This document shows, piece after piece, positions 1 to 10,308 of a stretch of 64,000 bases of DNA. The stretch spans positions 744,001 through 808,000 of the forward strand of contig WHVD01000019.1 of the NCBI GenBank assembly GCA_015178975.1, read 5' to 3'. The notes under the pieces are model-generated. The model was not told the origin of the DNA and searched no databases. It was given only the letters and a program-made list of their open reading frames with translations. The translations under genes and the position numbers were made by a program. The DNA is from Hysterangium stoloniferum (Eukaryota; Basidiomycota; Agaricomycetes; Hysterangiales; Hysterangiaceae). Positions within the stretch are counted from its first letter, which is position 1. Every line of letters starts with the position of its first letter.

Positions 1-1806
1 ATGGGGCTGGTAAATTAGCATATATACGTGTAGATTGGGCTTTCCCCATGAGGGTTCTGTACATCCATTCAACTCATCCAATGTGGGCAGATGTGTAAGG
101 TGCTGTGAACTGTTGTTTGGTTCCCCTGGATGCTAACCAGTTGGATATTTTGTGGCTTTTGAGTTCTCCATTATCAGTACAGTAGATTACAACCTTTAAC
201 CCTGTCTCAACTTCCCATGCTAGTTCCCATGATTTAAGTTGAGGTAAGGCATCACTTTTGACTTTTAATAAAATGGTCCAAACAAAACTTATATAGTCAT
301 CCACTATATTCATAATGTAATTATGCCCAGTTCATAATGTCACAGCATGTGGTCCTGATAAATCTATCCAGACCTTCTCTAGTCTCCTTGTTGCCTTATC
401 TCCCACTCCTTCCTCACACATTTTCAGAACAGGAGAATTTGTCTGTTTTCCAAGAATGCATGAATCACATTTTGGGGGTGTTGAAGTGGAGGAGGACTGC
501 ACACCTTTGAGTAGGCCACTGTCAAGCATGTTATTAATGGTCTTGTAGTTAGCATGCCCAAGGCGGTGGTGCCATGTCTTGAGAGTAGGCATGTTCTGTG
601 TGATGAGTGCATTTTCTGCAAGTGTAGAATGAAGGGACAATGTGTAGAGATTCTTGTGTGGGAGTAGTGTGCTATGAACTATTATGGAATGGGATGATTT
701 GGTACTAAGCCAACATGATTGATTGTCAAAGTGTGCAATGACATTGGAATTGCAAGTTAGGCAGCAAACAGATATTAGGTGTACAGTCACATCTGGTATG
801 TAGAGTACATCTTCGAATATGATATAGGTTCCACAGCCTATGCGTATTTTGATATCCCCAATGCCAATTGCCCAGATAGAAGAGCCCCCAATCCTTTTAC
901 ACAGCATGGGGTAATGAATTTCAGAGTGAAAAAATCAGTCTGATCTGGTGATAGGTGTGTAGTGGCACCAGTGTCTAACCAGAAGAGACAGGATTTGGTG
1001 GAAATTGGGGTATGTTTGGTTTGAGACAGTGGTTGAACAGTGGTGGTATTCAAAACTGTAGAGGGTATTTGGTTGTACACAGTCCAGTCCACTGCAGTCA
1101 TCAACTCCTCCTCAAGGGTGAGCCAGCCTTGACACCCAATCTTCTCGAGTTCAATGTGACAGTGTGGTACTGGAAGTAGGGGTGACAAGCCCCACAAAGT
1201 CAATGGATGCTGGGTCCAGAGCAGTAGTTAATTTGGAGGGATCCATCTGAGTAATGTATATATGTATGACCATCAGCCCCATGTACTTGTACTCAAGCAG
1301 GTAGTTTCATCTTTGGGGGTGGTGCTGGAGTGTGGAAGAAGAATTTTTCAGCTGCTTACCACCCTTATCCTGCTGCTTATCTAGTTTTGATTCTTCAATA
1401 GTTTTGCCAGCCATCCCACCATCTGGTGCTATGCAATAGTTGGCTGTATGGCAGTGCTTCTTACAGTTTGAGCAAACAATAGGGTTGTTGGGCTTGGACA
1501 CAGCTGTGAGAGCAACAGAGTTGTTGGAAGTGGAGTTCTTGTTTGCTGTCTAAGTAGGAGTGTAGTTGGGTAGATGTAAATGGTTGGGATTTAGAAGATT
1601 GAGTGATGTCACATGTAATGATGGAGTGAAGTCATTGCCCAAAGCACTGAGAAGGGCAATACATTTAAAGAGATTGCATGAAATATCCCCCATGTTGTAG
1701 GTGCAGTCGATCATAGTACAAATGGTTTCTGCTGTTGTGGGCAAGGGGGTGCTGTGTGAAAATTGGGCTAATAGAGCATTTTGTAGTAATTGGATTTGTC
1801 AGATAG
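1..1806 (-). mobile_element. Ty1/copia fragment: gag zinc knuckle, GAG-pre-integrase and start of integrase, degraded
   Basis: Read on the reverse strand, this is the 5' half of a copia polyprotein broken by frameshifts and stops. A CCHC-type knuckle (CSNCKK..HTANYC) lies near 1430-1480, a protease-like stretch (WLDTGATTHLSP) near 975-1010, and a GAG-pre-integrase motif (WHHRLGHANY, CDSCILGKQT) near 440-580. The integrase core starts at MNIVDDY and runs through CTDNGEL and TAPYTSAHIG toward position 74. The same order and closely similar motifs occur in the forward-strand copia at 7554-13653, so both belong to one family. Reverse transcriptase and RNase H lie beyond the left edge or are lost. 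No LTR was found on the gag side, where a MITE abuts the fragment at 1807. It is inactive. Confidence 0.88.
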
Positions 1807-2480
1807 GGAGGATATCTCAAAACTATTAAGTATACCAAATTCTAATATACTCTAAAGGTCATTTAAACATCTGGGATGTGATTCAAACATAATTTGGTTT
1901 TTAAAACTTTCAAAAAGTTTTAAACTCTCTCGTACATTACAAACTAAAGAATCTTTCTGGACATGAGTAGACAATAAAAAAAATTAGTAGTTTGAAACAC
2001 TAATACTTTTAAAAAATAGATACCTTTAGATAGTCCATTCCATGCATATGTATATCATTGGCACCTCTAAATACATATGTATTACTTCAGAATCAATCTG
2101 TCAATCTGAACAGATTTCTACTTGATTCAACATACCCAGAATATATAGGGGGTTTTACTTAATAAAGACAGCTGTGGTATGAAAGATTTCCAATAATATT
2201 TTACATATTTTACATGGAAATAACTACATTACAACTTTTAAAAAACAAAGTACTAATAAAAGTATTAGTAGGCATCTGTAAAAGGAAGGAAATTATATAC
2301 AATGGAATTTGCTAAATAACTATGGGTAGTATAAGATGTAATATGGAGAACTATTTCTGATGGTTGTTTTTTGATGATATAATTGTTTCAGAATAGATAT
2401 CACTATTTAAAGATAGAGTTTTATAAAAATGGACTTTTATTAGTAAATATTTGAGATTATAGTAATTATAAACACCCTCC
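1807..2480 (-). mobile_element. MITE copy A, 674 bp, 3-bp TSD (TAG), Harbinger-like
   Basis: This AT-rich non-coding block is the reverse complement of 12635-13310 over its full length. Both copies start and end with GGAGG/CCTCC-type inverted termini (GGAGGATATC at one end, ACACCCTCC at the other). Here it is flanked by TAG at 1804-1806 and TAG at 2481-2483. A 3-bp TSD with GG-starting termini fits PIF/Harbinger-type non-autonomous elements, but superfamily is inferred from TSD length and termini only. The right flank is the broken end of a transposase gene, where the TAG coincides with a possible splice acceptor of that gene. Confidence 0.85.
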
Positions 2481-3650
2481 TAGAAACAAATATCAATAAA
2501 ATGCAAAGATAATAAGGAATTACTGACCCTTCTGCACAAGTATGTGTGACATCATCCACATGATGGATGGCACAGTTATCCATTACTAGGACACTGCATG
2601 GTGTTGGCCATGGATTCATATACAGCATGAGATCTTCAATATATTTGACAAAGGACAGTCCATCCCATGCACCTTTTTGAATGTCAGCATACAGAACCCC
2701 ATCACTGCATAAGGCAGAAAGCAAAGAATACAGTATCTGGGATCTGAGTGTTAGCTATGTGATAAGACAATTATTTGATATTACTAACCCAGCTCCTCTT
2801 TGAAATTTCACCGAAACACATGCCCACTCCCCACAAGGAGCCCATCCATAGAACCAATAGGTCATTCAAGTGTCAATCCTACTTTCATCAATAAATACAA
2901 GCCACTCTGCAGTCTCAGTACCTATTTGGAAGTGGAATCTTGACCTTGCTGCTTCAGATCACTCTGCTGCAGCTTCAGATCACTCTGCTGCAGCTTCAGA
3001 TCACTCTGCTGCAGCTTCAGATCACTCTGCTGCAGCTTCAGATCACTCTGCTGCAGCTTCAGATCACTCTGCTGCAGCTTCAGATCACTCTGCTGCAGCT
3101 TCAGATCACTCTGCTGCAGCTTCAGATCACTCTGCTGCAGCTTCAGATCACTCTGCTGCAGCTTCAGATCACTCTGCTGCAGCTTCAGATCATTCTGCTG
3201 CAGCTTCAGATCACTCTGCTGCAGCTTCAGATAACTATATAGATAACAGTGAGTAGGGAATGATAGGCATACTACCAGATACATACCCATTTCCATGTCA
3301 ATCCCAGTTCTGTCAATGTATCCCAAATTGTAGACATTCCAATAACTATTCCATGTTGATGCTGTAGAAGGTCTGGATCTCATCTAAATAAATGTTCAGA
3401 TACCCGTTCTGTGAGATTTATAAGAAACTATGATGAGTCTGTGAGCATCACATTGTGCCAAAAGAAAAAGGAGCATGTACTCACTTCAATTTCATCTTCA
3501 GTCAGTATGCACCTTCTCTTATTCTTCCTGCCATTGCTATAGGTGACTTCACCAGTGTTGTGCCAGAGCTTTAGAATGACTTCCACTACCTGTTGTGACA
3601 TTGATAAGTCCAGGGTGATCTAGTGTATTGTCCTCTTCCAAATGTATTTT
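2481..3650 (-). pseudogene. DDE-superfamily (IS630/Tc1-related) transposase, broken
   Basis: On the reverse strand, an N-terminal helix-turn-helix stretch (MSQQVVEVILKLWHNTGEVTYSNGRK) falls near 3600-3490. It is followed by STIWDTLTELGLTWK near 3320, then, after the repeat array, an IGTETAEW and LVFIDES segment (first catalytic Asp) near 2920-2880. A CSVLVMDNCAIHH segment (second Asp) lies near 2590. The glutamate-containing C-terminus is missing: the reading ends at the MITE junction at 2480. Stops and frameshifts lie within. Catalysis would cut and paste an element whose TIRs I could not find. The family is common in basidiomycetes; the exact clade is unclear. Confidence 0.75.
2954..3226. 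repeat. 21-bp minisatellite, 13 units, inside a transposase gene
   Basis: Thirteen tandem units of 21 bp (core CAGATCACTCTGCTGCAGCT) run almost without variation; one unit near 3190 carries CATTCT instead of CACTCT. Because 21 is divisible by 3, frames stay open on both strands. This produces artefactual reading frames such as repeated SDHSAAA (+) or KLQQSDL (-). The array sits exactly between the helix-turn-helix and the first catalytic Asp block of the reverse-strand transposase pseudogene. Confidence 0.95.
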
Positions 3651-3854
3651 TTGGTAAACTACACATTTTCTGATATCTTCTGAATAGGTCTTTCACTGGC
3701 ACAAGTGTTCTGGAATGTAATGTGGCATAGTTGCAAGGTCCTTGAGTGGGAAATAGTGGAGAAGTGACAAAAGAAAATATTGGGTGGTGTCACACTATGT
3801 GACATATGGTGTTGTTAGGCTTACCTAGTTGAATATCATGCACTGAGTGTGAAG

Positions 3855-4161
3855 TGTCAGAGTATGATACTACAGCTCTAACATAGTCTATTATGATCTC
3901 CATATTTTTCTGATATTTGTAGTATTTTTCCCAGCACTGTAGGTGCAGTATTGAGTGAGTTACTTAGGTCGGTACCTCCTGTATAGGTGCTTAGATAAGC
4001 ACCTAGTAGTAGTAGTCCACTGTGGGTGTGGGAAAGTCTCCTTAGTGTTTACTTTCCAATCACACTCACAGGTATGTCTTTACAGTTGAATATACTTAGT
4101 GTTTACTTTCCAATCACACTCACAGGGGTGTTCTGCAAAGTGTTATTCAACTGTTTCAACA
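3855..4161 (+). mobile_element. Solo LTR, 307 bp, 5-bp TSD (TGAAG)
   Basis: The block starts TGTCAGAGTATGAT and ends CTGTTTCAACA, i.e. TG...CA. It is flanked by TGAAG at 3850-3854 and TGAAG at 4162-4166. It is a diverged copy of the 305-bp block at 60466-60770, which has its own 5-bp TSD. Inside, the motif CTTAGTGTTTACTTTCC is present twice, followed by CACTCACAGG. No internal retrotransposon domains remain, so it is a recombination-derived solo LTR. Confidence 0.9.
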
Positions 4162-4195
4162 TGAAGAGTGGTGGAAGTTCTAATTGTTCTATATA

Positions 4196-5568
4196 CAGTG
4201 ATTCACAAAACCTTTCCAATGTTTGGAGTTTGCATATTGGCAAACTGCTACCAGGGGAGAAAAAATAGTAAAAAATATCAAAAATTCACACTAGATAGCT
4301 AAACATGTATAGAATCGTGGCCTAGAATATTATTACATAATATGTATTTTTGGGCATGCTAAAAATAGTTTATTCAGGCCTGCTCATTGGAAAGGTTTTG
4401 TGGCTGATGATTATGATGCAATATATGCTATATTTTAATACTTGGTATACCCTCCCTTGGCCTTTATGACTGCCTCAACCCTCCTTGGCATGCTTTCAAT
4501 TAACTTCTGACACTCAGAAGCTGGTATATCTTCCCACTCCTTCTCTATCCTCTCCCACAACTCCAGAATCCCACTTGGTGCAGTGGCATACTGTCCCAGC
4601 TTTCTCTTCAAGTAATCCCATAGATGCTCAATTGGATTGAGGTCTGAGGATTGGGCAGGCCATGGTAGGACAGTCATTCCATTATTTTCAAACCATTCCT
4701 TTGCCTTTTTGCAGGTATGTTTTGGATCATTATCCTGCTGAAAGATGATTTTAGCAGGGTCCAACTGGTAATACCTGATGCTGTTTTGGAGGTCTTCATC
4801 CAAGATGCTCCTGTAAAGTTCCCCATCCATTCTACCCTCAATCCTGGTGGCATATCCCACACCCTCCCACATGAAGCACCCCCAAACTATGACTGATCCT
4901 CCACCAAACTTCACTGTCCCTTCAACAAGCCTCTCATTCAGGCCTTCCCCAGTCTTTTTCCTTCATATGTCTCTTGGACAAAAGTGGCTTCTTCTTCTTC
5001 ACAACTGCTTTCATCCCTGCTTTCATCAAGCTCCTCCGAACTGTCTCAGCTGAAATAGGGTTGTTGGTGATGGTCTGAAGTTTCTGGGCTATGTCCACTG
5101 CAGTTTCAGCCTTTCCAGATGTGATTAGATGGACTGCATGATGGATGTTGGTAGCAGAGAGCTTCTTGGGACGACCTCCAGTTGATTTGGGAAGGGTAGG
5201 AAGGTGCTTAGAGCGAAGTCTGGAGATAGTACCAATGCCAAAACCAGTGATTGAGGCAATGGATGGAGTGGAATGGCCAGCTTCAAGTAGAGAGATAATA
5301 TATTGTTGTTGAGCAGGAGAGAGGGAGTGCATGATGGATTGCTGGCAATGTGAAGAGACAGTAATATCAAAATTGACTATAGATCAACAAGTCATGTGAC
5401 CATATTGAATAGAATCAACAAAGACATGTGATATAGTATATATTGTATCAAAATCATCAGCCACAAAACCTTTCCAATGAGCAGGCCTGACTAAACTATT
5501 TGTAGCATACCCAAAATGCATATTATGTAATAATACTCTAGACCATGATTCTATACATGTTTAGCTAT
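4196..5568 (-). mobile_element. Tc1/mariner-like element E1 with long TIRs, right end truncated
   Basis: The left end begins TA-CAGTGATTCACAAAACC at 4194, and the left TIR runs inward to about 4411. Its inner part (4297-4411) matches the reverse complement of 5452-5567. The TIR carries the motif ACAAAACCTTTCCAATG at its outer edge (4204-4220) and the inverted motif CATTGGAAAGGTTTTGT at its inner edge (about 4386). The right TIR lacks its outer ~100 bp and is joined directly to element E2 at 5568/5569. The element encodes one transposase on the reverse strand. Confidence 0.88.
4435..5332 (-). pseudogene. Tc1-like DD34E transposase, internally deleted
   Basis: It starts at an ATG at 5332 (MHSLSPAQQQYIISLLEAG), with a paired helix-turn-helix DNA-binding region up to about residue 120 (SPSIASITGF-like, GGRPKKLS, ISAETVRRSL). 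After about residue 125 the reading shifts and the segment carrying the first catalytic Asp (the usual WSDET block) is missing. Downstream, VKFGGGSVIVWGC, the second Asp in FQQDNDPKHT and the Glu in SSDLNPIEHLWD are intact, with exactly 34 residues between them. It ends KAKGGYTKY then a stop at 4435. Loss of the first Asp and the frameshift make it inactive. The remaining protein is otherwise well preserved, so the deletion may be recent. Confidence 0.9.
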
Positions 5569-5894
5569 TCAATGTTTTGGTAATTCTCAATAAATGCTTT
5601 ATAACCTACCAAATAAATTTTTCAAAATAGTGAAATTATTCTCACATATACCTTAGTATACTAGCTTTGATATACCCAAAATTACATAATATAGAAGGAT
5701 ATTGGTGTCACAGTGAATATTTAAAAATGACCAATCATTGGGACAGTTTTGCAACCCTCTCTTTTCACACATTTCATTATATCATATTATATTCTAGAGG
5801 GCCAGGAAAATTACAAGAAACTTCACGTGACATCCATTTGATGTTCTAATTAATATGTGACATGAAACATCACATCTTAACTATCATTCTTATC

Positions 5895-7222
5895 ATGAAA
5901 GCTATTTCCCCTCTCAAAAGAGAACAAGCCATCTCCCTCCTATAAAATGGACTCTCCAATAGGAATGTAGCCTCTACAACAGGTCTTAGTAAATCCACTA
6001 TCAGTAGAATTGCTCAGGAGATAGAGATAGACAAAGAAAACCTGAAAGGAGGATGAGTTCAATGTCGGGATACCTGGGGGATCACAGTGCGAGGACTCTC
6101 AACACTAGGAGCGAAAGCCACTTAGGATTGAGCGGGTAGAACTAAAGACCGATGATATAACTAGGTATTCAGATGAGGTCCTACTCTCATCTGGCTGTAA
6201 CTATATACTAGAATACATGGTCTGTGCACTGGTCTGTGCAGCGAACGTGTGTGTGCAGCACGGAACTAAGTGAACACTAAACTATATATAACAATCACAT
6301 GTGAACTGGTTCACGGAAATAGGCAGTCACAAGACGAGGTATGGTGTAATACTAATCGTACGTCAACATACTCTAATAGGATGTCCATCCAAGCTTTCTC
6401 CTACTGACCAAAAGAGGATCATATATCAAATCACCTCTGGCAAACTAGATAATGCTGTCCAGGCCACATACTACATTAATTCCATCAATAAATATCATGT
6501 CTTACCCAAAATAGTCAGAAGGACCTTGAAACAGCATGGTTTCAAAGCTGTAGTCAATGCAAAAAGATCTTTTCTCAAGGCTCAACATAGAAAGGCCAGG
6601 TTAAGCTTTGCCCTCAAGTACCAAAACTGGACTGTGGATGATCACAAAAGGGCTTGTGGTCTGATGAGACCAATATCAATAAGATTGGGTCAGATGGACA
6701 TCAATATGTGTTGAAGAAAGCTGGAGAACCACTTTCTGATAGGACAACCCAACTTACAGTCAAGTATGGAGGTGGAGATATCATGGTGTAGGGCTGTATG
6801 AGGGCTGTATGGTTGGAATGGAGTGGGAATGCTTGCAGATATTGAAGGAAGGATGGATTCTGCACATATGTGGAGATCCTGGCTCAACATTTGTCCCAGA
6901 GCAGTGAAGATTTGGATATTCCAGCAGATGAGGCCATTTTCCAGCAGGATAATAACCTAAACACATATCCAATATGGCACAAAAATGGTCTTTTGAAAAT
7001 CATATTCAGGTGTTAGACTGGACAGCACAGTCTCCTGACCTGAATCCCATAGAACATCTTTGATTCCACCCGAAGAAACAGCTCCAGCACCTTTAAAGGG
7101 AGTTTAGAGGTTATAGGAGAGGGTGGAAGTGGAATGGGCATCAGAAGTGTCAGAAACTGATTGAAAATATGCCCAGAAGACTTGATGCTGTAATAAAGCC
7201 TAAGGGAGGCCATACAAAGTAC
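5895..7222 (+). pseudogene. Tc1-like transposase of E2, interrupted and frameshifted
   Basis: The reading starts MKAISPLKREQAISLL at 5895. The helix-turn-helix part (VASTTGLSKSTISRI) follows, then the 322-bp insertion at 6056-6377. After it the protein resumes exactly at PSKLSPTDQKRIIYQITSGK. Then come HGFKAVVNAKRSFL and NWTVDDHK, a frameshift into the WSDETNI block (first Asp present in another frame), VKYGGGDIMV, a QQDNN block and MPRRLDAVIKPKGGHTKY at the C-terminus. Several stops (e.g. after SLL and after IMV) and frameshifts make it dead. It is clearly related to the E1 transposase but a different family. Confidence 0.88.
6056..6377. mobile_element. 322-bp insertion with 6-bp TSD (AGGATG), class unresolved
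   Basis: Removing this block restores the E2 transposase reading across the junction (..NLKGG then C-PSKLSPTD..), and AGGATG is present on both sides (6050-6055, 6378-6383). The insert has a TATA-like stretch (CTATATATAAC near 6284) and no coding capacity. Near its ends it contains TGTCGGG (6064) and GTCAACA (6363-6369), resembling LTR ends, but these are not at the TSD boundaries. A SINE, MITE or rearranged solo LTR are all possible. Confidence 0.75.
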
Positions 7223-7553
7223 TCTAGAATAACAAGATATCTGATTCAAAAAGGGTGGTTGCAAAACTGTCCCAATGATTGGTCATTTTTAAATATTCAC
7301 TGTGACACCAATATCCTTCTATATTATGTAATATTTGGGTATATCAAAGCTAGTATGCTAAGGTATATGTGAGAATAATTTCACTATTTTAGAAAAATTA
7401 TTTGGTAGGTTATAAAGCATTTATTGAGAATTACCAAAACATTGGGACAGTTTTGGAAGCCACTGTACATATATATATGGAAAAATGTTGGATTTCAAGC
7501 TGCATGTACCACTGTGGATGCACCATGGTTGTGGTTTGTTATGTATCAGTATC

Positions 7554-7783
7554 TGTTGGAAGGTAAGGAAAACACTGTTGCTACTTTTTTCCAATCAGGG
7601 GGCAATATGACCTGAGACATAAAGGTTCTTCTGCCCTTTGTTCTCAGGCATATCTCCCCGACTCTCCCAGCACCTACATAATCAAGAAAACGTATATATA
7701 TGAGGCTACTACTGTATAGTTACAATACTCTGTTATTACTATATACAAGACAATTACAACACTATAGGATTTCTTATTTAACA
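7554..7783 (+). repeat. 5' LTR of the copia element at 7.5-13.7 kb
   Basis: It is about 230 bp, beginning TGTTGGAAGGTAAGG and ending CTTATTTAACA. It matches 13428-13653 with several substitutions and small indels. Confidence 0.92.
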
Positions 7784-9625
7784 GGTTATAACCCTATTTT
7801 AATGTCTCTCCTTACTGGATGCCAATTCTTTTAGGAAATCTCTATTTTAACAGCATTTTTTTTTTACTCCTTTGATCCATGGCTACTATTCCCACAGACA
7901 AAGCATCAGAGGGTGGGAGTCACCCCTTCATGACATCCACACCATCTGTCCTGCTTCTCTGGATGTCATTGACATATACCGAGGCCAAGCTAGATAAAAA
8001 TATTGGTAATTATAAAGAGTGGTACCATCATGCTAAGCATCACCTTACCATTATTGGCCTCCTTGCCTATGTTCCAAGAAATCTGACCCCTTTGAGGTCA
8101 TCGTGTTGGACAACTGGGCCTCCAATGATGCTCTTTCACATGCCATTATCCTGTCCACCTTATCCAAAGATGAGTGGGATTTCACTGAATCCATCCAAGG
8201 GGTGCAGGCCTACTTATCCAGGATGCCCTCAGTATGGGGTGTACAAAGGACACCCCCTTATCCATCACTGCAGCCAAGATTTATGCCAAAATCCATTGAG
8301 CTTTCGAGATGGGGGAACTCATCCAAGATTTGTTCACCTGTATTGTGATCTCAACTCCCTTACCACATTTCCACACCTCCACTCCCTTATCACTTGTGAT
8401 CTCTCCAAATCCACCAAATCTGCACCCTACTCTTATGCCCAGATTCTCACCCTCCTAAAGAGTGAGCAATGAATCCTTGAGGCAGACTCCAGGCATATTG
8501 CTGCCAGTGATGCTGTAGCACTCATGACCTCACAGACCAGACACTTTCCAATGTGTTCCAATTGCAAGAAACTGGGTCACTCTGCCCTGTACTGCATATT
8601 GGAAAAGGGGGGGATGGCTGGGAAGTCACTAGAGGAGTAATGAGCAGCTAGGAAGAGGGACAATGATGCTAGAAGGAAGAAGTGGGAGGCTTCACCAGAC
8701 AACAAAAAATACACAGTCAATATAAAAGGGGCAGATGGCAATGTAGACATTGCATATATAGATAAACCACCACCATCAGACCCCTCTTTTGCTGGTATTG
8801 CCATCCCCTGCCTTCTGTCCCACAGAATGTTACTGAATACAATGGATGGATGGCTAAGATGAACAAACATACCTTACCTCCCCCACGACAGACACACCAG
8901 GCACATGCCCTTTCTGGCTCAACTTTGCAACACTGGTGCTAGCAGTCACATCTCTCCTCACAGCAGCAACTTTATATCCATTCAGCCAATTCCCAATTGA
9001 ACTGTCAAAGGACTGGGGGGATTTTCCATCACTGCAACTGGTATCGGGGACATCTGGCTTCATACAAAAAGGGGGGGCCTACCTGGACTTATTTAATGTG
9101 CTACACATCCCAGATGCTACTGTTCACTGCCTCATGAAAGAATCAAAGATTACAGCCCACTTCGATGAATCAAAATATTGGCTCACCAATATTTTGGGTG
9201 ACACTGTTGTGACAGGAACACTGCTACCTAAGAAAATTTATATTCTCTCCCCATCCATTCAGATCATTCCATCATGAACAACATTGCCCTCCATGCCCAT
9301 GGTTCACCTGATCTCACAACTTGGCACTGCCAACTTGGGCATGCAAACTATCAGTCAATCATTTACATGATCCATGCCAGTACCATAAAAGGTATGCCAG
9401 CCAATCACCATCACACAATTCCAAAATGTGACACCTGTATCCTGGGTAAACAGACACAGTCCATAGAACTCAAAGCACAAATGTTGGGTGAAGGGAATAA
9501 GTCAGACAGGAAGCTTGGAAAAGTTTGGGTTGATCTGGCAGGACCTAATGATGTGGTGTTGTGTTCAGGAGTGCTATATGTAATGAACATTGTGGATGAC
9601 TTCTCAAATTATATATGGAGTTACC

Positions 9626-10308
9626 TATAAAGGGTCGAGTAGTTTACCACTCAATGTGTGATTGTCATCAACTAACAATAGTGAAAAGTACAATCGACTA
9701 GTAGTTATAGGTAGTCAAGATGTAGATTACGATTGACCTTTAAGGTGCGATCGATAGATAATTACAAGGGCAGATCGACCTTACGGTGCGATCCAACTGT
9801 GTAGCTAACTGGGCCGATGGCCAAGTAAATGAGGGAAAGTATATATTGCAAGAGAGAGAGAATATCCTAAGAAAGGGAGCTACGATGGATATTCTTACCA
9901 CATGAAGCAAGAACTTGAAGTTGAGTCAAATAGTAGTAACTAACTTCAACTGTTACAGTGCGAAGTGTAGTTACTGCTGATTTGGGAAGAGAGATAGAGT
10001 GAAGGTTAGTTTTAGACAAGACCCCGAACCAGTACTTGCGTGTGCAGGTGATGGTTGTCAGGGTTGAAAAGTGTCTAAGTTTCTCATATGTGACTACTAC
10101 TGTGACATGCGCGTACTTCTTGTGGGCTAGAGCGCCCACAAGCATACATGGACTCTCGAACTAATAAAAAGGGGTATGACCCGTATTTATGAGTGATAGA
10201 AAAGAAAAAATAAAAATAAAACATAAAGGAAATAATGGAATTATAAAGCGGCTAAGGGGTAAGGCTTAGAGTCTTCAGCCGTGCCTCCTATGTGACCTAT
10301 CCTTCACA
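9626..10308 (-). mobile_element. 683-bp LTR-like insertion in copia integrase, TSD TTACC
   Basis: The insertion splits the integrase reading (..YIWSYL / LKHKSDAF..), which becomes continuous if it is removed, as in the sister copia at 1-1806. TTACC occurs on both sides (9621-9625, 10309-10313). On the reverse strand it begins TGTGAAGGATAGG and ends CCCTTTATA, so the TG start is present but the end is TA. It probably represents a solo LTR of a gypsy-type element. No coding capacity was seen. Confidence 0.78.

Larger units (their letters stand above)
5569..7465 (+). mobile_element. Tc1/mariner-like element E2 with ~190-bp TIRs
   Basis: The left TIR (5570-5757) and right TIR (about 7257-7465) are long inverted copies. 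The right end closes with GGAAGCCACTG followed by TA at 7466-7467. Each TIR bears AAAACTGTCCCAAT / ATTGGGACAGTTTT motifs at its outer and inner edges in opposite orientation (7261 and 7441 on the right). The left end lacks the outermost ~20 bp because it is fused to E1. The internal transposase is on the forward strand and interrupted by a 322-bp insertion. Confidence 0.87.

Noticed and set aside
2870..3383. Overlapping open frames on both strands over the 21-bp array
   Set aside because: Products of the in-frame minisatellite, not genes.
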